A stretch of DNA of 64,000 nt from JAAYXS01 sp964550375 (GTDB lineage: Bacteria; Planctomycetota; Phycisphaerae; UBA1845; Fen-1342): the NCBI GenBank assembly GCA_964550375.1, contig CAZJYX010000008.1:1-64000 (forward strand), written 5' to 3'. This document shows positions 57,826 through 64,000 of the stretch, in pieces. The notes beneath the pieces are model-generated. The model saw only the letters and a list, made by a program, of their open reading frames with translations, searched no databases and was not told where the DNA came from. The position numbers and the translations under genes were made by a program. How positions within the stretch are numbered: position 1 is the stretch's first letter; each line of letters opens with the position of its first letter.

Positions 57826-58946
57826 CGAGGGCTGCGCTTGAGCGGCTGAGCTGGACGGCCGCCGGCCTGACCGTGCTCCTGCTGACGGGCTGCACCGCCC
57901 CGCAGCAACAGGCCCGCCTGGAGGCCACGCAACGGTGGAACGAGACGCGGGCGCGGGTCAAGGCCCGCCTGGCAGCCGACCAGTTTGAGGCCGGCAACAT
58001 CGCGGCGGCCGCGAAGGAACTGGCCGAGGCCCGCCGCCTGACGCCGGAAGACACGGGGGTCTTGCCGCTTCAGGCGCGTGTGCTGCTGGCCGAGGGTCAG
58101 ACGGCGCAGGCCGAGCAGTTGCTCATGAGTGCGAAGTCGGCGGGCTTGGCATCGGCCGAGGTCGAGTACCTGCTGGGTGTGGTGCGGCAACAGCAGCAGC
58201 GCTGGGAGGACGCCCGGACACTCTTTCTGCGGGCGGCCGAACTGGACGGCACCCAGGTGGACTACGTTCTGGCCGCGGCCCAGGCCTACTTGCAGTTGGA
58301 CCAGGCGCCGGCGGCGCTGGAGTTCCTGGAGGGGCAGGTGGCCCGCTTCGGCTGGACGGACGCATACCAGGCGGCTCTGGCCGAGTGCTATGAGCAGCTC
58401 GGACAGCCGATGGCTGCCGCGGCGGCCTGGGAGCGAGTGCTGGGGGCCAGCGCGGCAGATGGCGTGGTTCGAGCGCGCTTGGCCGAGGCGTTGTACCGCA
58501 GCAAGCGCTACGACCAGGCGGCCGAAGTTCTACAGGGATTGTTACGGGACGGGGTGGCGGAGATTCCTGAGCGCCTGGCGCGGCTGATGCTGGGGGAGTG
58601 TCACCTGGCCGCCGGCCGTCCGGCGGCGGCCCGTGAACAGGCGCAACAGGTGCTGATAGGCTGCCCGGATGATGCGGTCGCCCTGCGGCTGCTGGCCCGT
58701 GCGTTGGGGTCAGCCAATGAGCACGCCGCGGCGTTCCGTATTGCGCGGCGGGCACTGTCGGTGAATGGCGATGATCCGCGCAACCTGGAGTTGACGGCGG
58801 GGCTGGCGTGGCGGACGGGGGCCACGGACGAGGCCGAGAGCTGTGCGCGGCGGCTGCTGGCGCTCGCGCCACAGCACCCGCTGGCGAGGCACATACTGGG
58901 GTCTGTCGGCACAGCCGGCGAGCCGTCCCCGGATGCCAGGCGATAG
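57822..58946 (+). CDS. TPR-repeat lipoprotein
   Basis: The product has 374 residues. The signal ends with the lipobox LLTGC (Cys about 24). About eight tetratricopeptide-like units follow, such as AAKELAEARRLTPEDTGVLP, RTLFLRAAELDG, AAEVLQGLLRDG and AFRIARRALSVNGDD. The arrangement behind a secretin recalls pilotin-type TPR lipoproteins such as PilF/PilW that help assemble the pore. Its ATG lies in the secretin stop region (ATGA, 57822-57825). Confidence 0.85.
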   Translation: MTRAALERLSWTAAGLTVLLLTGCTAPQQQARLEATQRWNETRARVKARLAADQFEAGNIAAAAKELAEARRLTPEDTGVLPLQARVLLAEGQTAQAEQLLMSAKSAGLASAEVEYLLGVVRQQQQRWEDARTLFLRAAELDGTQVDYVLAAAQAYLQLDQAPAALEFLEGQVARFGWTDAYQAALAECYEQLGQPMAAAAAWERVLGASAADGVVRARLAEALYRSKRYDQAAEVLQGLLRDGVAEIPERLARLMLGECHLAAGRPAAAREQAQQVLIGCPDDAVALRLLARALGSANEHAAAFRIARRALSVNGDDPRNLELTAGLAWRTGATDEAESCARRLLALAPQHPLARHILGSVGTAGEPSPDARR

Positions 58947-58969
58947 GCATTTGCAGCGGGGCGCAAGCA

Positions 58970-59092
58970 ACAGGCCGACGGTGACCCGCCGGCCTGTCCA
59001 CGGCACTCTTGTGTTACCACGCCTGCTGGATCACTTCAGATCCAGCTAGCCAGCCTTGCTGGCTCCGGACGGGGCCCCTCCAGAGGAGGGGC
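58970..59092. other. Three hairpins between convergent operons
   Basis: ACAGGCCG-a-CGG (58970-58981) pairs with CCG-c-CGGCCTGT (58986-58997); AGCCAGC (59048-59054) with GCTGGCT (59058-59064); GCCCCTCC (59074-59081) with GGAGGGGC (59085-59092), each with a loop of three or four bases. The last abuts the stop codon of the pseudopilin G gene. There is no T-run, so they are not standard terminators, but they may block read-through or protect message ends. Confidence 0.5.
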
Positions 59093-59584
59093 TTAGTACC
59101 CCTTGTAGGCATCTCCCAGGTCGTCATTCTGGTTCGTATTGGGCAAGAACTCGCCGGTGTTGGGGTTGTAGACCCAGCCCTCGCCGCCGCTAGTCACCGG
59201 CACCGGCGGGGAGTTGGTGGAGTCGATCAGAATCGTGCTGCTGCCGGTGTTCTCGCCAACCGGGCACGGCGGAATGGCCGCCAGATAGGGGCCGTACCGG
59301 TAGGTGGAGCTCTTGGTGGCGTTGGTTGCGCCGGCCACGCTGGTAAACGTCGTGAGCTGGTTCGCGATGTCGGCCCCGGGCGCCCGGTCGTTGTGCTCGG
59401 CCCGATACAGTGAAATGGCCTGCCGCACCATCGTGAGGTTCGCGGAAAGAGCGGCGGAGCTGGCACCCGCGGCACCGCGACTTAAGCGTGGAATCGCGAT
59501 GGCGGCGAGGATACCGATAATCACGATGACCAGCACCAACTCTACAAGCGTGAAGCCCGTACTTCTCTTCTTGCTCGGTACCAT
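59093..59584 (-). CDS. gspG: Major pseudopilin (GspG-like)
   Basis: The 163-residue product starts at the ATG at 59584 with AGGAG eight bases upstream. The leader KKRSTG is followed by FTLVELVLVIVIIGILAAIAIPRLSRGA, with Glu at mature position 5, the classic type II pseudopilin N-terminus. The C-terminal part has Tyr/Gly/Asn-rich loops (YRYGPYLAAIPPCP, GEGWVYNPNTGEFLPN) similar to the calcium-binding end of GspG. It lies 204 bases after the C/P-like gene and is the last of its minus operon, or has its own promoter. Confidence 0.9.
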   Translation of the reverse strand: MVPSKKRSTGFTLVELVLVIVIIGILAAIAIPRLSRGAAGASSAALSANLTMVRQAISLYRAEHNDRAPGADIANQLTTFTSVAGATNATKSSTYRYGPYLAAIPPCPVGENTGSSTILIDSTNSPPVPVTSGGEGWVYNPNTGEFLPNTNQNDDLGDAYKGY

Positions 59585-59788
59585 CCGCCTGACTCCTGTT
59601 CTAGGTTCGGCACGGCTCGTACACGCGGTGTGTAATGCCGCGTGCAAGCCTGCCAAGCTCTCGGTTCCACGGGGACATCGGCGCGCGCCCGGGCTGACTT
59701 TAGCTCGCGGGATGAGCCGGCCGGCCGGATTAGACGGGGCTGCTGCAGGGCCGATCATGCTTGTTCGCCAACGGTCGTATCAGTTCGT

Positions 59789-60337
59789 TTATGGGGCGCG
59801 CGTCTGGATGACGGAAGATGGCGCCAGTTGCAGAATGACCTGCGCGCCCGACGCGATGTGCTCGAGAACCACGTAGTCGCGGTGGATCTGCACCAGGCGG
59901 TGCTCTTCCAGCACGGCATTGAGACCGAGCAGTTGATCATCGATGACCGCCAGCGGACTGGCGCCCAGGATAACGCCCTGCAGAACGTGGCGCTCGGCGA
60001 AGGGCGCTGCGGGCGGTGCCTGCGCGGGCGCGTCGGCCGGGTCGCCGGGCCCGATGGTCAGCGGCGCGCCCAGCATCTCATCAGGCGGCGCGAAGAGATC
60101 GCGTTCCAGGCGGCCCAGCTCGTCGGCAACCGACTGGTATTCAACATCCGTGAGACAGGCGACCAGCGCGTTGATATCCTCCCAGGCGGCCGCACGCTGG
60201 CCGGGCGTCGCCTGGGCGGGAGCCGCCTCGGCGGTGCGCGGCTGGGCTGAACCGGTAAGGCGGTCAACCAGCCAGGCCGCGGAAGCCAGGACCAGGATGG
60301 CGATCAGCAGGCGCTGTACCGGTGAGACGGACTTCAC
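59789..60337 (-). CDS. Type II secretion/pilus alignment protein (GspC/PilP-like)
   Basis: The 182-residue product starts at a GTG overlapping the PilO-like stop (GTGA, 60334-60337). One N-terminal membrane helix (about 8-25), a Pro/Ala linker and a small C-terminal beta domain (HVLQGVILGASPLAVIDDQL, HRLVQIHRDYVVLEH) match the HR domain of GspC or the C-terminal domain of PilP/GspB-like proteins. These bridge the inner-membrane platform to the secretin. Confidence 0.7.
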   Translation of the reverse strand: MKSVSPVQRLLIAILVLASAAWLVDRLTGSAQPRTAEAAPAQATPGQRAAAWEDINALVACLTDVEYQSVADELGRLERDLFAPPDEMLGAPLTIGPGDPADAPAQAPPAAPFAERHVLQGVILGASPLAVIDDQLLGLNAVLEEHRLVQIHRDYVVLEHIASGAQVILQLAPSSVIQTRAP

Positions 60338-60918
60338 GGCGCGGCACCTCCATCGTCGGGCCCGGCGGCTGGCAGCATGTACACGCGCATGGTCCAGTTC
60401 ATCTCACACAGTCCATCCGCGGCCCTGGTGGTGCGGCGCACCGCACAGTCGCGTAGCGACTGGTAGGGGTTGCGGGCGGCCATGCGATCAAGGAAACGCA
60501 CGAAGTCGCGGCTGCTACTGCGCCCGGCCACGTTGATATCGCATACGACGTACTCGCCTTCGCGCACAGCCGGCTGCGGCGTCACGCTCAGGACCTCCAC
60601 CTGCGCCTCGGCGGCCGTTTCCGTCATCTCACGCAGCAGCCCGGCCAGCGCGTCCGAGCGCGGGATGCGCTCTGACTGCGCCGCGACGACTTCCTCCAGG
60701 CCGGCCAGACGCTCTTCAAACCGCTCAAGGTTCAGTAGCTCGCCCTTGAGCTCCTGCCCGGCGACGCCGTGCCGCACTGTGCACTCCCGGTAGTTCCGCC
60801 AAGTGTCCTGCCAGGGCCGCCAGATGAACCAGTAACTCAGGGCAATCAAGCCGACGACGAACGTCGCGCCGAGCGCATCGACCGCATAGATCGTCACCGG
60901 GCGCCGGCAGATGATCAT
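60334..60918 (-). CDS. pilO: PilO-like inner-membrane platform protein
   Basis: The 194-residue product has a membrane helix (about 15-35, ending WRPW), a coiled-coil region (about 55-90, ERFEERLAGLEEVVAAQSER) and a ferredoxin-like C-terminal part (VEVLSVTPQPAV, FVRFLDRMAARNPYQSL). This is the PilO/GspM layout. Joined to the genes before and after by four-base overlaps. It should pair with the PilN-like protein. Confidence 0.8.
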   Translation of the reverse strand: MIICRRPVTIYAVDALGATFVVGLIALSYWFIWRPWQDTWRNYRECTVRHGVAGQELKGELLNLERFEERLAGLEEVVAAQSERIPRSDALAGLLREMTETAAEAQVEVLSVTPQPAVREGEYVVCDINVAGRSSSRDFVRFLDRMAARNPYQSLRDCAVRRTTRAADGLCEMNWTMRVYMLPAAGPDDGGAAP

Positions 60919-61556
60919 GGCTGCTCCTCCCGCGTGCGGCAGTCAAGCTCGAACGCGACGGCCATGCCGTTGCCGTACGGCTGGGAAGCAGCGTGGACCA
61001 ACTCCACCTGGCGCCAGTCCGGGAACTGCTGGATGCGGTTGAGCAACTGGATCAGCGCGCCATGGTCACCGGCGTAGCCCGTCAGGCGGACCTGCTGCTC
61101 GAGCGGTTCCTCACGGGTTTCGGCCGGCGCGGCCTCTTCCGCATCGGCGGCCGCCTGCCAGGTCGGCCGGCGCACGCCCGAGTTCTGCTTGGGCGTGAGC
61201 AGAGAGAACTGGGTCAGGAACACGCCCTCGGGTGCGGCATTGGTGAGGGCCACAAGGCGGTGTGCCCAGGGTTGCGGCCGACGGGCGGCCGCAATGCTGC
61301 GAAGCTGCGTGTAGACGGCGTCGCGCCGGGTTTCCGCCACCGCAAGGCGGTTTCTGATTACGGTCTGCTGGGTTTCGAGATCCGTGACCTGGGCCCGCAG
61401 GCCGTTCAGGGCCCGCCCGGCAAGGTAGCGGCCGCCCCAGCCGGCGAGCGCGACCACGCCGAGGACCGCGCCGGCGATCAGCCAGCCGATGCGCCGGCGC
61501 GCGCTCGCCCGGGCGTGACGATGCGCAAGCGGAACCAGGTTGACCGAGCAGGTCAT
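60915..61556 (-). CDS. pilN: PilN-like inner-membrane platform protein
   Basis: The 213-residue product begins SVNLVP, the short cytoplasmic sequence by which PilN binds PilM. A membrane helix (about 25-45) and a coiled coil (about 50-90) are followed by a PilN/GspL-type periplasmic domain with PEGVFLTQFSLLTPK and VRLTGYAGDHGALIQLLNRI. ATGA overlaps join it to pilM and pilO genes. Confidence 0.85.
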   Translation of the reverse strand: MTCSVNLVPLAHRHARASARRRIGWLIAGAVLGVVALAGWGGRYLAGRALNGLRAQVTDLETQQTVIRNRLAVAETRRDAVYTQLRSIAAARRPQPWAHRLVALTNAAPEGVFLTQFSLLTPKQNSGVRRPTWQAAADAEEAAPAETREEPLEQQVRLTGYAGDHGALIQLLNRIQQFPDWRQVELVHAASQPYGNGMAVAFELDCRTREEQP

Positions 61557-62737
61557 GGGCGGCCCTCCGCCACGAGCGCCGCGCGCGGATGCCGATCGGC
61601 AATCGGTGGACGGCCGGACGACAGGTCAAGCATGGCCGCGCCCACGCAGGCGGCTGACTGGGGTGGCATGTCGCCGTGGATCAGTCGTGGACCCGCCGCA
61701 TCATCCGCCGACTGCTCCGCACCGCGTTCGACGCGCAGCAGGCTGACGGGCACGTCCAGGCTTTCTTGAATGACCTCCGGCAGGCCGCGCAGGTTGGCGC
61801 CGCCGCCGGCCAGGACGAGTCGGCCCAGTGAGACTTCGGGGAAGTTCTGCATGACGTACGAGAGGCACATGCGCAGCTCCCGCGTCAGCGTTGTCAGCGG
61901 CTCGCGGAGCACGCTGCCGAAGGCGCTGGCGAGGTCTGTCACGCCGGCCAGGGCCGGCGCGGAAGCGTTGACCCGCAGGTCGCCGCGCGCCGGCTGGATT
62001 CCGCGTTCGCGTTTGAGCCGTTCGGCCACGGCGGATGGGATGTCGAAGGCACGGGCCAGTTGTTGCGTCCACTCGTGGGCGGAAGCGGACAGCACGCGGA
62101 TGTAAGTTGGGACGGTGCCGACCACCACCGTCAGAACGGCGCCGCGCAAGCCGAGGTCCAGCACACCCCAAAGTTCGCTCTCGATGGGTGGCCACAAGCT
62201 GGCGGCCAAGTGTACCAGCGCGCACGGGGCGGCTTCGATCCGATGCAGATGCAGCCGCTGCTGGGCGAAACCGGCGGCCCAGCCCAGGGCCAGTTCAGAG
62301 CGCAGCACCACGGCCATGACGTTGGCCATCTGGGCCCGGCTGGCCGGCAACGTCCAGAAACGCACCTCCAATTCGCTCTCGGAGCGGCGGCTCTGTTGCG
62401 CCACCTCGCACTTGAGCGCCTGCTCGATCCGCGCGGGATCCTGGCTGAGCGCCTGGACCGGCAGTGTTATGGGGAAGAACTGCACTTCCGGCGGCGAGAG
62501 GACCAGCGTTACGTTTCGTCCGGCGAAGGTGCCGCGGCCGACCAAGCCTTCCAGCCGGCCGGGTTCGATCACCGGTTCCGGCACCTTCGTCTGGCCGGCA
62601 CCCAGGGGACGCTCGAAGTCCAGCGCGTCGCAGACCTCAACCCGCCGGCCACAGCGCCGCAACTGGCAGGCCCGCATGCCGCTGGCGCCGACGTCGAAAC
62701 TGATGGTGGAGCGGCGCCGCTGCAGCCAGGGGATCAT
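61553..62737 (-). CDS. pilM: PilM-like actin-fold ATPase
   Basis: The 394-residue product starts ISFDVGASGMRACQLRR, the phosphate-1 loop of the actin/PilM fold. LWGVLDLGLRGAVLTVV is the second phosphate loop, and LVLAGGGANLRGLPEVIQESL the adenosine motif. PilM sits on the inner face of the membrane and links PilN to the assembly ATPase. It is the second gene of the apparent F-M-N-O-C operon. Confidence 0.88.
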   Translation of the reverse strand: MIPWLQRRRSTISFDVGASGMRACQLRRCGRRVEVCDALDFERPLGAGQTKVPEPVIEPGRLEGLVGRGTFAGRNVTLVLSPPEVQFFPITLPVQALSQDPARIEQALKCEVAQQSRRSESELEVRFWTLPASRAQMANVMAVVLRSELALGWAAGFAQQRLHLHRIEAAPCALVHLAASLWPPIESELWGVLDLGLRGAVLTVVVGTVPTYIRVLSASAHEWTQQLARAFDIPSAVAERLKRERGIQPARGDLRVNASAPALAGVTDLASAFGSVLREPLTTLTRELRMCLSYVMQNFPEVSLGRLVLAGGGANLRGLPEVIQESLDVPVSLLRVERGAEQSADDAAGPRLIHGDMPPQSAACVGAAMLDLSSGRPPIADRHPRAALVAEGRP

Positions 62738-62850
62738 CCGCAGACCTCCCCAGCCGGCACCGCGCCGGCCATCCGGCCGCGTCCGGCGTTGTGCGAGTTG
62801 CGATTGTGCATACCTACCAGGCCTCCAGGTTCCGCGCCGGCGGTGCCTCG

Positions 62851-64000
62851 TCAGCCGGTTGCAGCGGCCAGGTCGAACAGCGGCAGGAACAGCGACATTG
62901 CGACGAAACCGACGATCAAGCCCATAACGACCAGCAGCACCGGTTCGGCAAGCTTCGTTAGGTGTTGCAGGGTGCTGGTGTTGTCCTCGTCCATCCAGTC
63001 GGAGACGAATTCGGCCGCCTCGGCCAGACGGCCGTTGTCCTCGCCCGTCCGCAAGGCCGAGACGATCACGGGATCGGCCAGGCCGGTGGCGGCGAGGGCC
63101 TGGCCCATGCGTCCGCCGGAAGCGACGCGCTCCTCAACGTCGCTGAGCAGACGCAGGAAGGCCACGTTGGTGATGGCCTCGCGCGACTGGCGAATGGTCT
63201 CGAGCAGCGGTACGTGGCAGCGCAGCATGGCCGCCCAGACGCGCAACACGCGGGCGAAGATCAAGCGTGCCATCACGCGCCCGATGATCGGCAGGCGCAT
63301 GGCGAGCTCATCCAGCCACACCCGCATCCGTCGGCTGCGCAGGCCTACCACCAGCACGCCCAGGCCGACGAGTACCCCGCCCAGTATGTAGGGCCAGCTC
63401 GCCAGAAACTGCTCGGAGGCCGCGAAAAGCATGTGCGTGGTGACCGGCAGCGGCGTACCGAGCGTATCGAACAGCGGGCGGAAACGCGGCACAACGAACG
63501 TCAGCAGTACTACGACCACGCCGGTCAGCAGTAGACTCAGGAGACTCGGATAGATCATGGCCCCCAGCACCATCTTGCGCGTCTGGAGCTGCTGCTGGGT
63601 CAACTGGCAGAGACGGCCGAAAACCTGCGGCAGCGAAGCGGTGGCCTCGCCGGCGGCGATCATCGTACAGAAGACCGGGTTGAAGGCGCCGTGTTCGGCG
63701 TCCAGGGCGTCCGAGAGGCTGTCGCCCTCCTCGACGCGCTCGCGCAAGCGCGCCAGCACGGCGCGGACACCTGGCTTGGCGGTCTGCTCGCAGGCCGCCT
63801 CGAGGGCGGGCACCAGCGGGGCACCGGCTTCCAGCAGCATCTTGAGCTGCCGGGTGAGCAGAATCACGTCGCGGCTGCTGAGCTTCGCGCCGCCGCTGAA
63901 CTGCGGCGTGGCGTGTGCGCCGGCGGAGTCAGTACCCGACTCGTTGAGCCGCAGGACCACCAGGCCTTTGGAGCGCAGTCCGTCCAGCGCCGCATCGCGG
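62851..64000 (-). CDS. Inner-membrane platform protein GspF/PilC (5' end outside the window)
   Basis: The open frame continues to the right edge, so the N-terminus is missing; the last bases encode DAALDGLRSKGLVVLRLNE, which is the normal start of the GspF N-domain. Two GspF domains are present, each with a helical bundle (FSGGAKLSSRDVILLTRQLKML; ILRVWAAMLRCHVPLLETIR) and membrane helices (LLSLLLTGVVVVLLTFVVP; LLVVMGLIVGFVAMSLFLPLF). It anchors the pseudopilus assembly platform. The assembly ATPase GspE/PilB is expected to the right. Confidence 0.92.
   Translation of the reverse strand, partial: RDAALDGLRSKGLVVLRLNESGTDSAGAHATPQFSGGAKLSSRDVILLTRQLKMLLEAGAPLVPALEAACEQTAKPGVRAVLARLRERVEEGDSLSDALDAEHGAFNPVFCTMIAAGEATASLPQVFGRLCQLTQQQLQTRKMVLGAMIYPSLLSLLLTGVVVVLLTFVVPRFRPLFDTLGTPLPVTTHMLFAASEQFLASWPYILGGVLVGLGVLVVGLRSRRMRVWLDELAMRLPIIGRVMARLIFARVLRVWAAMLRCHVPLLETIRQSREAITNVAFLRLLSDVEERVASGGRMGQALAATGLADPVIVSALRTGEDNGRLAEAAEFVSDWMDEDNTSTLQHLTKLAEPVLLVVMGLIVGFVAMSLFLPLFDLAAATG

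Overview
The window is GC-rich chromosomal DNA (about two thirds G+C by eye) with dense, short-gapped operons, many 4-base ATGA or GTGA start/stop overlaps and no prophage, transposase, rRNA or CRISPR array. A large Ser/Thr kinase fused to a beta-propeller-like sensor, PD40 propeller proteins, minor pseudopilins with long carbohydrate-binding-like domains, tandem PilZ proteins, a DUF4932 protein and a small protein of the kind found in planctomycetes together suggest a member of the Planctomycetota, perhaps Phycisphaerae-like. That placement is inference from family content and has not been tested by phylogeny.

Layout. 1-7 kb: end of an unknown gene, a secreted prolyl oligopeptidase, a DUF4932 predicted metalloprotease, a cyclic 2,3-diphosphoglycerate synthetase-like P-loop protein (minus) and three tiny membrane or exported proteins in a row. 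7.5-16.2 kb, all minus: a YkgJ-type cysteine-cluster protein translationally coupled to hisS, then rpmF-plsX-fabH-fabD-fabG followed by a phosphofructokinase where acpP would be expected, then small conserved proteins including one with a very acidic tail. 16.4-20 kb: a SEC-C mini-protein coupled to a second YkgJ protein, a transglutaminase-like membrane protein converging on it with overlapping coding ends, and a PD40 propeller protein. 20-28 kb: the giant kinase, purD, a VOC protein and an SLC1-type symporter. 28-36.5 kb: glycosyltransferase, degenerate metallophosphoesterase-like protein, family-4 uracil-DNA glycosylase, LuxR-type regulator, PEGA lipoprotein plus YfcE-like phosphodiesterase, FemAB/GNAT-like protein and two consecutive YcgR/PilZ proteins.

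36.6-47.3 kb is an envelope or glycoconjugate region. A tightly coupled minus operon (radical SAM, GT-C-like membrane protein, LPG-synthase-like flippase, second GT-C-like membrane protein, MEMO-family protein with a PqqD-like N-terminus) is followed by a plus unit of an unknown protein and two GT2 enzymes, and then a GT87-like membrane glycosyltransferase on minus. 47.4-51.5 kb: a structured leader with a terminator hairpin before a CaCA cation antiporter, an unknown membrane protein and a tryptophanase-type lyase. tRNA-Ser(UGA) lies at 51.6 kb.

51.8-64 kb is one secretion or pilus machine in three transcription units: minor pseudopilins H-J-I-K (minus), secretin plus TPR lipoprotein (plus), and F-PilM-PilN-PilO-C/P-like plus the major pseudopilin G (minus; F runs off the right edge). 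It combines type II secretion-like pseudopilins with type IV pilus-like PilM/N/O, and one minor pseudopilin carries a carbohydrate-binding-like domain.

Besides genes, the window carries a recurring GGYAGGGGGG oligomer, a pair of interlocked convergent terminators at 36.55-36.6 kb, a three-hairpin array at 59 kb and the antiporter leader. These are the least ordinary non-coding signals seen.
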